A stretch of DNA of 64,000 bases from Anthoceros angustus (taxonomy: Eukaryota > Streptophyta > Anthocerotopsida > Anthocerotales > Anthocerotaceae): NCBI GenBank assembly GCA_010909165.1, contig MU008167.1, positions 1,042,001-1,106,000 on the forward strand, written 5' to 3'. Within the stretch, counting starts at the first letter, position 1; each line of letters starts with the position of its first letter. The notes under the pieces are model-generated. The model was given only the letters and a program-made list of their open reading frames with translations, was not told the DNA's origin and did no database searches. Below are positions 44,022 to 55,871 of the stretch, one piece after another. The position numbers and the translations under genes were made by a program.

Positions 44022-44900
44022 GCTATGGGTATCAAGGGAAGCAAGGTCCGAAGCAGCTCCGGAGGAGGACAAGAGAAGGTCCGAAGGCCGGGGGAGCGGG
44101 GGGGTCTTATGTGGATAAGACATGCAAGTCCGACGAAGTGGGTCGTAATTACAGAAGGGTGACACGTGGACGGTGGCATGGGGCCGTGTGACATGCAGAA
44201 GGCCAGAACCCCAGACTTGCCAGAAGCCGTAATAGGCACCTAGTCACGACCCAAGGACATGCGCCAAGAAGGCGGCAGGCATGAAGCTACGGTACAAGAT
44301 GCAAAGGGGTGGCAATTACTGGCAACGAAAGGACACCTTCTCGCGTGACAATTACGCCCTCCGCACTGCAGCTAAGAGAAGAAGAAGACCCCAAGACTGG
44401 GTATCTTGGCAGTTTTCTCAGTCTCTCGCGCTTCGTCACCCGGCCCTCTGGCAGTCGCTCTTCCATCGCTCAAACGCTCCGTCTTGGAGGACTTGGATCG
44501 TCTCAGCGCGCTTTCCTCCTTTAGGGCTAAGGGCGACGAGAGTTGAAGTGAGGCCGGAGCTATTCAGTGAGGGAGACGACCAGAAGGCCGGAGCTATTCA
44601 GTGAGCGTAGCGGCATGGCTCCCAAGAAAGTAGTAGAGACTCTGAGACCCCTAAACGCTGGTGGAGAAGAACATCAGCACCAAGCGCTACCAGTTCGCCC
44701 ATGGGCTGGAGGCGAGCGAGCTCGTGCAAGAGTGGCACCTGGATATATTCCGCAACTGGACTTCTGACAAGACGCTAGGGAGTATGCCTTGAAGCTGCTG
44801 GTGGCGGCAAACAAGTCAGTCCGCTCAAAGAGTTTTAGAGAGGACCCTAGGCGATGGACGGTGGAAGCACTTCAAGGTGTATAACCCAAGACGCTGGAGG
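44022..44900 (+). mobile_element. Decayed gag-like element, copy 1
   Basis: Begins GGCTATGGGTATCAAGGGAA and runs through a 5' leader to an ATG at 44615 encoding MAPKKVVETLRPLNAGGEE, then breaks. The same order of sequence recurs from 44901 with many small indels and some substitutions. The leader (TGACACGTGG(A/G)CGGTGGCAT and CTTCCATCGCTCAAACG) looks like the non-coding 5' part of a retrotransposon. Confidence 0.55.
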
Positions 44901-46056
44901 AGCTATGGGTATCAAGGGAAGCAAGGTCCAAGCAGCCCGGAGGAGGACAAGAGAAGGTCCAAGGAGTGTATGCGGGATAAGACATGCAAGTCCGACGGCG
45001 GGTCGAATTACGTGGGTGACACGTGGGCGGTGGCATGGGGCCGTGTGACATGCGTAAGGCCGTAACCCGGACTTGCGGGCTGTGGGCACCTAGTCACGAC
45101 CAAGGACATGCGCCAAGAAGGCGAAGGTTACTGTGACAAGATGCAAAGGTGGCAATTATCGCAACGAAGGACACCTTCTGGCGTGACACCACGCTCCGTG
45201 ACTGCTAGTTTAAGAGAAGAAGAAGACCCCAAGATCTGCATTCTCGCCTCGGCCGTCACCCGGCCGGCGCCGCTCTTCCATCGCTCAAACGCCTCCGTCT
45301 TGGAGGACTTGGATGCCCCTTTCCTCCTTTAGGGCTAAGGGCGACGAGAGTTGAAGTGAGGAGCTATTCGGTGAGGAGACGACTGAAGGCGTGAGCTATT
45401 GCTGGCGCGGCATGGCTCCCAAGAAAGTAGTAGAGACTCTGAGACCCCTAAACGCTGGTGGAGAAGAACATCAGCACCAAGCGCTACCCAGATTTCTGCC
45501 CATGGCTGGAGGAGGCGAGCGAGCTCGTGCAAGAGTGGCACCTGGATATATTCCAGGCAATCTGGACTTACGACAGCATGACGCTAGGGAGTATGCCTGG
45601 AAGCTGCTGGTGGCGGCAAACAAGTCAGTCCGCTCAAAGAGTTTTAGAGAGGACCCTAGGCGATGGACGGTGGAAGCACTTCAGGCGGTGTATAACCGGC
45701 ACGCGGAGGAAATCAAAGGGGTGGTGCCGGAGCCACTGAAAGGGAAGGGGATGCTGGAAGCGGCAAAGGTGGCACTCTTGAGGACAGATGCCCAGAGGTC
45801 CTCCAATGGGTGGTTGATGTCGGACCTAAAGGACCGGCGGGTGAGGGCAATGGCCAAAATTATTGTCCACTGGAACATGCTCACAAAGATAGACCACCTG
45901 GGGGACAACCTACTCGTGTTCCTGCATGCTCTCATGAGGTGGAAGCAGGCGAACTGGGGGCGGATCATTTTTGCCCGGATAGCGCAGGAGGCACGGAAAT
46001 TGCACAACGAGCGGCCTCCTCTGTCGGCGTTGTCTCCTTTCATCTTGCATGTCTAG
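44901..46056 (+). mobile_element. Decayed gag-like element, copy 2, with a 200-residue ORF
   Basis: Second copy of the leader and ORF start. The ATG at 45412 opens a frame to 46056. Near 45460-45600 the best-conserved-looking reading switches frame twice (NISTKRYPDFCPW then FQAIWTYDSMTLG then YAWKLLVAANKSV), suggesting two indels. The remaining protein, about 160 residues from 45590, is helical and charged (WTVEALQAVYNRHAEEIKG, IIVHWNMLTKIDHLGDN) and ends at 46056. It has no zinc knuckle or protease motif that I can see. I infer a retrotransposon gag-like capsid protein from its length, its duplicated leader and its surroundings, but do not recognise the family. Confidence 0.45.
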
Positions 46057-47100
46057 GGTCACCAAAACCTTCTGAAGGAGGGTGAGGAGGAGCGCGCACT
46101 CCGCCGGGGGTTAACGCACCTGCTGATTGCAGGGAGGGACGATGAGGAGCAAGCCCCGGACAGCAGGCCTAGAGCGGAGCCTCGGACCGGGCGTAATTAG
46201 GCCAAGGAGGATTGGGAGGGCATCCTGATGCCATTCACTTGGAACGAACCCCTTCCCCCCCAAGGTAGATTTGGGAGGAGATTCCCACGTCCTTGCTGCT
46301 AGTTGGGGCACCGAAGGAGCAGACCCCAGCGTCTGTACTGACAGGGCCAGTAGTCGCGCCAGTGGAGGCAGCTCCGACGGTGATGAGACCAACCCCGGTC
46401 ACCCCAGTAGAATCACGCCGGACCAGGACGGAGGGTCGAAAGAAGAAGGCAGCGTTGGAGGTGGCCGCCAAGGATGTGGCACCGGCACCCCTACCAGTGA
46501 GTGAAGAGTGGGCAAAAGCAAAGCTGCCCGGTCCACCGGGCAGCTCAAGGCGGGGAGTACACTAGTAGTGTGCCGAACCAAAAGGCTCTCCCACCAAGAG
46601 AGGAAAACGGGCCAGTTCGAGAACTCCGTCGCCCCCACCGGACCCCAAGCATAGGAGGGTGGAAAAGGAGTTGACCACCAAAAGGGCCAAGGAAGTTGAA
46701 GGTCTGGTGCCAGATGGGCAGGACCTAGGCCCCCTGATTGAGGCCAGATCCAGACACCTAGTCCGGACCAACTCCGCCGAGCGGTCTGGTAATCCTTGGT
46801 AGGCCAGGAGATGCCCGCGCCCTCAGTGGGGTTTGAGGGGAGTTCGCCGCTGGTGGAAGAGGCCAAAGCAGTCCGGCGAGTGTGAAGAGCATGGTCCGGG
46901 GCTCTGCGAGCCTGCGAGCGCAAGAGGTGGAGGTGGTGGCTTAGGCCAGTCTAACTTGTTGGTGACCCAGCCATTCTCCACCCTAGACAATGTGGGGCAA
47001 TGGCGACAGCCTCCTACGACTTTTGGGGAGATGGCTTCCGGAAGGATCAATGATTATCCGCCACATTCCTCTTCAGGCCTCATAAAAGCGACTGGAACAA
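46057..47100 (+). other. Probable continuation of the gag-like element, heavily broken
   Basis: A Pro/Val/Lys-rich frame at 46293-46565 (TPVTPVESRRTRTEGRKKKA) could be a spacer region of the same polyprotein. Further frames are short and interrupted. No reverse transcriptase motif is visible. Confidence 0.3.
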
Positions 47101-47337
47101 TCAATATTCCAGTGCGGGGTTGGTTCTCGTGTTGCCTTCCCCTGTGGCCTTCTCCCTCATGTGCCCTGCACACTCCCGAACCAACGCCGGACTATTGTAA
47201 CACCACTTTTTGTCCATGAAGGACAGGTGATGCTTAGCCACCAAAGAACCCGCCTTCACTCTCCAGTGGCTCATGTTAGGCCACTGGACAGTGGTAATGG
47301 CCTCAATGGCCACCGGAGTGGTCTTCTTAGGGGCCAT
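47101..47337 (-). pseudogene. Short MAPKK-starting frame, gag-like relic in opposite orientation
   Basis: On the minus strand a 78-residue frame starts MAPKKTTPVAIEAITTVQW, resembling the MAPKKVVETL start of the plus-strand gag-like ORF at 45412 in its first residues only. It may be a related element inserted in the opposite orientation. Weak evidence. Confidence 0.25.
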
Positions 47338-49178
47338 GCTTCCTGACCTGTGACGCGGGCTCCGAGTTTACAGAAGCAAGAGTCCCGGCTATCGCGATGC
47401 ACCGCCACAGGCGCCACTTCACCACAAGCCTTCTGTGTCTACTGTTCAGGTATCGGCCTTCTCAGGGCCGACTCCCCATCCGAAATTTCCACTTAGCCCT
47501 GGCTGCTTGACTAGAGAATCTCCCTATGGAGTAACTGCTGCTCGGCTTGGTATCTTTCTGTCCCTACAACCTGGAAGGCACGTCAGACTACCCTCAGGTC
47601 CTGGATTTATTCCACCCGCAGTCAGCCCGTTCCTATGTCCCGACTTTTCTCCGCACCACCACGAATTGGAACCCTGTTCTCCTTCTCACAACTGCCGCCT
47701 CGGCTCGGACCCGGTGCCAACATGCCGCCGCTCGGACTAATCAGCCGCCTTCCACCTCGAATTGGAACCCTGTTCTCCTTCTCTGACTGCCAACCCCGGC
47801 CGCCTGCTCGCACTGCCAACATGCCCCGCTCAGATTAATCGCCGCCCACCTCACCTACTCGTGGTAAGGCTTGAGGTGTATCCACCCAACTTGGTTAGAT
47901 GACTCTGGTGCACGCCGTCTCGGCCCCTATCCGCAGCAGGCGTCCGCACTTCGGTTAATTATTCCGGGCATGTCTCTCCCATCGTGTTACTCTGCTCGGC
48001 CTACTCGGCATGCCCAACCCTTATGGTCAGACCCTGTTTCCACTTCTCTAGTTACAAGAATCACTTTCTCAGGACACTTCTCCCGAGTGCGTACACACCG
48101 TCCGTCCTTGCCACACCCTACTTTTTCATCAATCCTGCGGGCGGTTCTCCCGGCCGCTTCACTGCTCTATCCAATTCGCCGGTTTTTCCAGCCTTCTGCG
48201 GCGCGATCGCGGCGCTGCAAACACCGCCCATCCTCCTCCAGGAGCTGCAGCGATTACTTCCACCGCTAGAGAACTGCCACGCCTCCTCGCTACGTCGGTG
48301 CTCGATCACGCCGCTTCGTATGGCGTTCTCCACTGCACTGCCATGCGTCGCTCGCGCCACCTCGCTCCTTCCACCGATCAGTAACTTGGTGCCGCCGCGG
48401 CTTTCGGCTCTCCGCTTCACCCCGCATCCTCCCGAGCGTGTTGCCTCACCAAATTCAGCTGCTTCAGCGTTGCTGCGCTGGCACCTTCGCGACTCTGCTG
48501 TGACCCGCCTTATGACTGGTCTCCACCACGGGCGCACTCGAAGTTCAGGGCTGGGTGTTTGATTATAAGATACCCTCGTCACTTCCACCGTGGGCTTAAT
48601 TGCTAATAGGACCCCCCGTTACTTCCGTCCGGTTATTTTCCTGTGATTTCGCCCAAATAGGTTTTCCGAATTTATCGGAAAATAACTCCGACTTGGTTGC
48701 TACCACAACAACAGGCTCCCGAGGCTATTCTATAGCATAGTCCTGTTAGCAACGGCTCTAGCGATCACAAGTAGCGCCGAAAGCACCGACCCTCCGAGGT
48801 TCTGTCAAGGATCAGGACTAGACTCTCTTTCTCCTTCTAGGCCCTAGTAGACTTTTCTTATTTCCTAACCTACTTCACATTCCAACTCCACACGATTCTC
48901 ACAACTTAAACAAAAACAAAAAAAACACTCCTTTTCGAGGGGGTCTGAGTACCCATGTGGTCACCACAGCTACTGATCTAAGTGCGGCTTATCTCCGACA
49001 CGGAGGCCAGTCGAGACATGGTATGCCTGCCGTCTGGGATTGCTCTGAATCACGGGGTTTGAAAAGAGAATTGATGTGAGTGTTGGTGCGGTGGTAAGTG
49101 TGCACAGGCAACTTGAACGAAAGTGTTTGCCTATACAATTATTGACGCAACCCTCTCCAAACACGGAGTATTGCACCT
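47338..49178. other. C-rich repetitive DNA with a 96-bp tandem repeat
   Basis: A unit of about 96 bp beginning GAATTGGAACCCTGTTCTCC and continuing through GCCAACATGCC occurs in tandem at 47663 and 47759. Pro/Ser-rich open frames on both strands (for example 47984-48562) are composition artefacts. If the minus-strand relic at 47101-47337 is real, this could be its 5' leader and LTR. From 48640 to 49178 nothing is recognised. Confidence 0.4.
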
Positions 49179-49262
49179 CTTTGGAGTATAAGTGCGCCGG
49201 ACGTCCGGCTCACTCCAGTTCTTTGGAGCATAAGTGCGCCAGTCATCCGGCCACTTGGTACA
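49179..49262. repeat. 42-bp tandem repeat x 2
   Basis: CTTTGGAGTATAAGTGCGCC and CTTTGGAGCATAAGTGCGCC start two consecutive 42-bp units, each followed by a (G/C)(A/T)C(A/G)TCCGGC(T/C) segment. Confidence 0.6.
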
Positions 49263-50589
49263 AATATATGTCCGGCATTTGTACGGACGGTGGGCACATT
49301 AGGTCTTCTTTTGGGCTCGGATGCATGGGCTGTAGGTTCGCAAATCATTGAAAACAATGAAACGAGACATGTGCATTTCTGGATGGTTGGGGCCAAAATG
49401 GGGTTCGGAGACAAACCCCTATGCTGAGAAACATTGTTCTTATCATCACCTGATACCAGATGCATGAATGCAGATGCAGGGATGACTGGAAACTTTGTTG
49501 AATCAAGAGCACCTGCGCAGGCCATGGTCCTGGTGCTATATGTATAGTAGGAGGTGTCGGGCAGCTCCCGGAGCTTCTGCAATTTGTGTTGGAGGCAGGT
49601 AGGACCAGTGAAGGTATCTAGGAGAAGTGATAGAGCTACTACATACCTACATTCTGATATTCTTCGATAAAGTTATCAACCGCCAAATGGATTGAGTAGG
49701 TTGAGAGCGTCGTCAAGGACTAGACCAATTGCAAATAATTACAGCAATATAATGTGATCCTTCGCCACTTCATATAGCCCAGTCAAGAGGCAAGCCAATT
49801 GATCCTTGGTATGTTTGATTAGCAATCTTGGTGACCTTCCAAGCGATCGCTGGCGAGAAAGCTTGGTCCAGGTTGTTCAATCCTCTGAATAAATTCATCG
49901 TTCATTCAGCTCTTTGACGTATCATTTCTTGGGAATCGTTGCTCCTCTTGAGTTTGCAACTCTCAGATGGAGATAAACGTCCTGAAATTGCTGGTTAGTC
50001 CAGCATATGGGATAGAGCCTAACGTCATGTCATTCTCCCCTTAGACATGAAGCTACAGGATCTCCGCACACCTTCAGTTAAATCCTTGAATATATTACTT
50101 CTGCTCCTAGACAGAGTCTCGGGATCCTCAAACCTTAGTTTCAATCCTTTAATGCTAGAATTGCCCTGACACATACTTTTCTTAAACCTTCAATTCAATC
50201 CTTTTAAAACATTCCAAAGCTGCCTTGTAGATATAATTGACACATTATTAGAACCTACGGATAAAATGAACCCATGTACCTTAGGACCCCATAGACAATA
50301 TTCGCAAAGGTTGCATCAAATTGAAGAGGTATACATGAGGAATATTAGCTTGTTCAAACCTACAACATATTATGGTATAAAGGTGATCTTGTACCGAAGA
50401 AGTTGCATGAAGGAATATGGCACATGTGGGCGAACTTTCGTTGATGGACCAGCTAGGCGCACACTAAATCCCATATCGTGTAGTACAAGGTTCGATCCCA
50501 AGGGAATGTTTCGCACCGTCCGCTTATTAATTACCTACTTCGAGCTCCTAACTAATCCAGGCTGTTATCGTTAGCCGGACCCCGACGCC
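49263..50589. other. Intergenic, nothing recognised
   Basis: Moderately AT-rich DNA with short open frames. No domain, RNA gene or further repeat could be supported. Confidence 0.35.
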
Positions 50590-51240
50590 ACCATACCCAC
50601 TCTATGCCTTCTTTTCCAGGTTTTCAATGTCTTTCCTCTTTCCGACATCATGTCTTCAATAACTCAGACAAGGCCTTTGGAGGTATCGCCTGCTATCTCC
50701 GTAAGCCCCTGGCTGCCTTTATCTCTCTGGTCAGGATTGATATGCAAAGCACCGTTCTATGAGTGGAGACTTTTGCCTCCCTTCTACCTTCAGTGCATAA
50801 CCTTTATATACGTGTTTGTTATTTTCCTCCCTAATCCTCCAAATATGCTGCAAACGGTGTCAACCCATATGTCGACCTCTCCAAGCCTGTGTCTGAGTTT
50901 TCTTCTATTGCTGACATTCTCCTTGTTGGCGATTTCAACGCCTGGACTAGTTGCTAGCAGGCTTCCATTTATGATTCTATAGACTCTGACAAATTATTCC
51001 CGCTGGACCCACAAGATTTCGGGCTCAACAGATTTTCGATGATACCCATGATGTCAACGCCTATGGCTTTGCCTTATTTCAGCTTGCTGAGGCTCACAAT
51101 CTCCTCATCTTCAATGATCTACCACGTTGGCCGGACAGTTGCAGAAATTCTTTCTTTTGCGGCGATGGTCATACTTCTAGCAGGCGGGGTTATATTATTG
51201 GAGAAATCAACTTCTATCCGCAACTCTAACCTGTGGACTA
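50590..51240 (+). pseudogene. LINE endonuclease/ORF2 remnant
   Basis: Read in the plus frame that gives AFGGIACYLRKPLAAFI near 50670, the segment continues through LYIRVCYFPP (about 50805) to ILLVGDFNAWTS (about 50918-50952), the LVGDFN box of the APE-type endonuclease of non-LTR retrotransposons. Further on comes FALFQLAEAHNLLIFNDLPRW (about 51068-51130). Internal stop codons (for example in the PP*SSK and SC*QAS regions) show it is dead. No reverse transcriptase domain follows, so this is a truncated insertion. Confidence 0.6.
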
Positions 51241-52341
51241 GGGTGTATGTCCGCTTTGGTGTACCACGTTATGTATTAAAAAAACAAGTGACCCAAGCGG
51301 ACCCAAGCGGCACAGTGACACAATTGGCCATAATTTGAGTGTTTTCAAAATAGTCAAATGGCTGAGTATATGTCGAATACATTTCGAATGTGTACCCGTG
51401 ACCGGCGTGAAGCTAACAAGGCGCCACGCCATCATCTTCACGCCCTGGCGGAGTGAAGCCACTGTGTCACCAAAGTGCATGTTGATTTCTGCGAGCGCCA
51501 AGCACGCAATTTCTTGGCGTTTGAATGCGGTCCCTCGACTAGAGCGCAAAGGGAGGGAAGGCGCGGTGGAAGCAACCCAAAGAAGGTGTGTATTTTTGCT
51601 GGACTCTCTCAATGCTCCGAGGCAGGTCCCTAAGCCGGCAGCTGTTTTTGCAGGAAGCGGCTCCCCGTCCATGTCGTGGAAGGTGGGAACACCTCCCAAA
51701 CATTGGGCTCTCGCTCGACTGCAAGAGGGAGCAGCAAAGGAGCATCCGGCCTAGTGTCCAGGTTCCAATTTCCCGCTCGGATGCCAGTTACGCAGTGTTG
51801 TGGCCTGTGTGGTTTGGTCCAGGGTATCTGGAATAGGCACCGGCGTCTGTCTGCAGTGTGATGAGCTACTGCTTTGTGGCAGGTCAGATTGGCATGTGTG
51901 CCTCCAAGTGTGTGCAATCATGCAATTCTTTTGCTCCACTCGATCTTGCTCTCGTGGCGATGTGCAGCTCATGAGCTACGATTCCGCTCATGCGCAAATT
52001 GCACTCTGGTTGCGCCAAGGGGATAAGAGCCATCTCCTTTGCCTCTTGCAGCAGCTAAAGTGGCTAGTCTGTTTGTGTGCAGTGTGTAGTGTCTATGACC
52101 GCTCATTGTCTGTGCGGATTGCGTTTGGTTTGGGGTAGGACGGCTCCACATGTGTGTCGGGTGTATGCATCAAAGTTGGCGATGTGCGGGCGTGAGCTGC
52201 TCTTTGTGTGCATGTGCAAGATGAGATGCTAGAATGCTACTGTGGTCAATTAGAGCATGTGCACGAATGATATGATGGTTCTGCAGTGAACGATTTTCCG
52301 ATTGATAGGCTCCGGAAAATGATTGGCTATGCATGAGGTGT
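51241..52341. other. Intergenic, nothing recognised
   Basis: Overlapping frames at 51335-51754 (plus) and 51699-51238 (minus) are long but carry no motif I recognise, and neither has support over the other. Confidence 0.3.
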
Positions 52342-52383
52342 GGCTACGGGTTTTGTGAGGTGTGCCACACAAAACCCGTAGCC
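52342..52383. repeat. Perfect 16-bp inverted repeat with 10-bp loop
   Basis: GGCTACGGGTTTTGTG at 52342-52357 pairs with CACAAAACCCGTAGCC at 52368-52383. It is followed by about 150 bp of TG/GT-rich sequence (TGTGTGG and TTTGTGGCTTTG repeats, to about 52540). Confidence 0.7.
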
Positions 52384-52991
52384 TTGTGGTGTTGTGTGGT
52401 TTGTGGCTTTGTCCGTGTGTTTTGGTGTGTGGTTTGCATGTGTGGTGTGTTTTGTGGCTTTGCCTTTGTGGTGAGGTGTGTGGCTTTGTCTTAGTCTATG
52501 TGGTGTGCTGCGTTTCTTGCTTGTTGTTAATGTTTTGGAGCGGAAGCACATGTACCGACCTAAGAGATCTGGGCTTAGTGAGGAGACTGGAAGGGAAGCT
52601 TTGTCCAGGTTCACAAGCAACTTGGTGAGCTTGCTTCCGGCCAGGTGAGCTTCTAACTAATTGCATGTTCCGAGGCTATGTTTGAGGCGAAGCATCCTCG
52701 ATCCAATCTGAGGATGAGGAGTCCGGGAGAGTGCAACTAGCGGCGATGTTCGCCGTGGCGTGAGGGGAGATCAACGCATAATAGCAAAGCAACGAAACAA
52801 GCGGGGATGCACAGCAGCTAAGCGAGATAGCAAGATTGATGCCATCTGGGATCACCTAAGCGGTCCGCAACTTTGGACATGGAAGGATGAAGAGGGAACA
52901 TGCGGCAAGATGGGTGCAATGTTAGAGACAAGGCATCATAGGAGCCTGCGTGAAAAGATTGGAGGCAAAGAGGTGATTGAATCGTGGTTTG
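52384..52991 (+). other. TG-rich sequence and start of an unclassified ORF
   Basis: After the TG-rich stretch, a plus-strand frame at 52760-53185 reads GCTAAKRDSKIDAIWDHLSG, WTWKDEEGTCGKMG and KLSDEEWRMVDDLVYHIY. It enters the tandem duplication that begins at 52992. I do not recognise the family; it looks like part of a decayed mobile element. Confidence 0.35.
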
Positions 52992-54455
52992 GACCCCCAT
53001 CTACCAATGATGGTTACATTTGGAAGCAAACTGATAAACTAAGTGATGAAGAATGGAGGATGGTGGACGACCTTGTCTACCATATTTACCTGAGGCCCTC
53101 CTTAGGGAGAAGAAGATTCCCGGTGATGTGCCTTGGGATACTAATGGAGAAGCTCGAGGAGTTCGTGTTAGCTGAGCCAAGATAAGAATGTACGGAGGGC
53201 ATCGAGGCTCATGCAAAACGGGTGGAAAACGATTCAAGGTGAAAGATGCTTTGGATTGCTTGGAGAGGAGGTCCACGAGATAGATCTTATGGTGGGTGAC
53301 AAGAGGGTGAGCGAACCACAACTGGTAAGTCCACATTCAGCATGCAAACATTCGCTGGAAGTGGTAAGGTGGTCATGTATGCTTGCATGGTTAGAATTCA
53401 TGTTGTTCCTTGGTTGCTTGCTCAATTTTGGCTCACGTCATGTCACTCGGGATGCCCTGTGAATGGATTTATGAGAGAAACATCGAGGTATGCCAAGTGA
53501 CACAGCGTGTCACTTGAATTGCCTCAGTGTCACCTAGTTTGCTAGCTTGATTAGGTTCTGATGTGTTGAGCACGCTCGGTGACAAGCACCGAGCGCACTG
53601 TCGCGGAACATGGCACGCTAGTTGCACTCATGTGACACAACCACGAGGTGGTCTGTAGGTGTACAGGGCATTGTGTCATCTCGTGTAATCCACAACTGCT
53701 CGTCGTGATAGTGCGAGACCTCGACTCAAGACCGAATCGCAGCTTTCATCGAACGCCCGCCTGCGGGGAGTGTAGGAGGTGATAATTGCAATCGCGTTGG
53801 GGTCGACCGGAGGCGACGCCACAAGAGAGCCTCTAGAGGAGAAGCAGCGATTAGGGAGGTGGCCTTTGACATTCGTAAAAGCCTACAAGAGATGGAAGAT
53901 TTGGATCGGGTGATCCAAGCGGCGTTGAGGATACACGATCTTCCGAACAACGTGCATTAGTGAATCACTTAGGGACCCAACCGCAAGGGTGTATGGTCTT
54001 GAAAAGGTCCACTGTCAAAGGGTGGAGGAGCTAGCTCGGGAGTCAGACATCAAAGGTTATGAGCAAGCGTGTGCCATCGTGTGGACCGCATGCAGCGGAG
54101 TTGGAGTGCATTGCAGCGTCTGAAAGAAGTGGTTGATAGAACAGAGTCCCAAGGCAAGGGCACCAGATGGGTTGCTGCGCCATTGGAAAGGAAGAGTGCA
54201 CCAACCATCTCTGTTAACGCCTGCCCTATTTGTTCCAGGTAATACCCATGAGGCTAGGCCACTGAGTGTCGTTGTTGCTGCATCACGACCCTTGTCTTGG
54301 TTTTCGTGCTGCCTCACCAATCTTTGGCTATTTTTGATGTTTTCGCCCGCAGTGGTTTGTGAGCGATCATGTTGTCTTGTGGGCACATGTACCACGAGCC
54401 ATGCTTGTTTCAGATCGCAAACAACAAACACTGCACTAGATTGTAGTCGGAAGTT
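52992..54455 (+). repeat. Unclassified element, tandem duplication unit 1
   Basis: The unit starts at GACCCCCATCTACCAATGATG and contains coding-like stretches: LSDEEWRMVDDLVYHIY, LNFGSRHVTRDAL, and AFDIRKSLQEMEDLDRVIQA near 53860. Frames are interrupted by many small indels relative to unit 2. It contains the hairpins AAGTGACAC-AGC-GTGTCACTT (53495-53515) and GCTCGGTG-ACAAG-CACCGAGC (53574-53594). Confidence 0.7.
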
Positions 54456-55871
54456 GACCCCCATCTACCAATGATGGTTACATTTGGAAGCAAGCAAACT
54501 AAGTGATGAAGAATGGAGGATGGTGGGCGACCTTGTCTACCATATTTACGAGGCCCTCCTTAGGGAGAAGAAGATTCCCGGTGATGTGCCTTGGGATACT
54601 AATGGAGAAGCTCGAGGAGTTCGTGTTAATGGAGCCAACTGGAGCATCGAGGCTCATGCAAAAACGGGTGGAAAACGTATTCAAGGTGAAAGATCTTTGG
54701 ATTGGAGAGGGAGGTCCACAGAGATAGATCTTATGGTGGGTGACAAGACCCAGGTAAAACCACAATCTGGTAAGTCCACATTCAGCATGCAAACATTATT
54801 TGGAAGTGGTAAGGTGGTCATGTATGCTTGCATGGTTAGAATTCATGTTGTTCCTTGGTTGCTCAATTTTGGCTCACGTCATGTCACTCGGGATGCCCTG
54901 TGAGCGATTTACTGCGTATGAGATTCGAGAAACATCGAGGTATGCCAAGTGACACGTGTCACTTGAATTGCCTCGATGCTAGCTTGATTAGGTTCTGATG
55001 TGTTGAGCACGCTCGGTGACAAGCCCGGGGCACAGCGACTGCCATGGAACATGGCACGCTAGTTGCACTCATGTGACACAACCACGAGGTGGTCTGTAGG
55101 TGTAGGGCATTGTGTCATCTCGTGTAATCCATGTAACAAATCGTGGCGGTCACGAGAACCTCGGCTCAAGACCGAATCGCAAGAGCTTCTTCGAGCCCGC
55201 CTGGGTGGGCGAGGAGGTGATAATTGCAATCGCGTTGGGGTGAGGCGGGGGCCACACAGCGAGGCCTCCTAAGCAGGAGAAGCAGCGATTAGGGAAGGTG
55301 GCCTTTGACATTCGTAAAAGCCTACAAGAGATGGAAGATTTGGATCGGGTGATCCAAGCGGCGTTGAGGATACACCGATCTTCCGAACAACGTGCATTAG
55401 TGAATCACTTAGGGACCCAACCGCAAGGGTTGTATGGTCTTGAAAAGGTCCACTTGTCAAAGGTGGAGGAGCTAGCTGAGTCGACATCAAAGGTTATGAG
55501 CATGAAAGCGGTGCTCTTGTGGGCATGCATGAGTTGGAGTGCATTGTCCGAAAGAAGTGGTTGATAGAGCGAGTCCCAAGGCAAGGGCACGGATGGGTTC
55601 GCGCCATTGGAAAGGAAGAGTGCACCAACCATCTCTGCCGCCCTATTTGTTCCGTGTAATACCCATGAGGCCGAGCCCGAAATTATGTGCATCACGACCT
55701 TGTCTTGGTTTTCGTGGTGCCTCACCAATCTTTGGCTATTTTTGATGTTTTCGCCCGCAGTGGTTGGTATTGTGAGCGAGATCATGTTGTCTTGTGGGCA
55801 CATGTACCACGAGCCATGCTTGTTTCAGATCGCAAACAACAAACACTGCACTAGAAGATTGTATGGAAGTT
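54456..55871 (+). repeat. Unclassified element, tandem duplication unit 2
   Basis: Restart of the unit at GACCCCCATCTACCAATGATG. The order of all segments is kept. Longer open frames survive here: 54484-54903 (EALLREKKIPGDVPWDTNGE) and 55298-55564 (SLQEMEDLDRVIQAALRIH). A later stretch reads SCGHMYHEPCLFQIANNKHC, a Cys/His spacing faintly like a zinc-binding domain. The hairpin of unit 1 appears as an 18-bp perfect palindrome at 54947-54964. The family is not recognised. Confidence 0.7.

Noticed and set aside
47984-48588. 192-residue plus frame and 156-residue minus frame
   Set aside because: Low-complexity Pro/Ser/Arg products in C-rich DNA next to a tandem repeat; probably non-coding element leader.
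50460-50500. Possible tRNA T-arm (GGTTCGATCCC)
   Set aside because: No acceptor stem, D-arm or anticodon arm can be paired around it.
51238-51754. Overlapping 139- and 153-residue frames on opposite strands
   Set aside because: Neither has recognisable motifs, and mutual overlap makes both doubtful.
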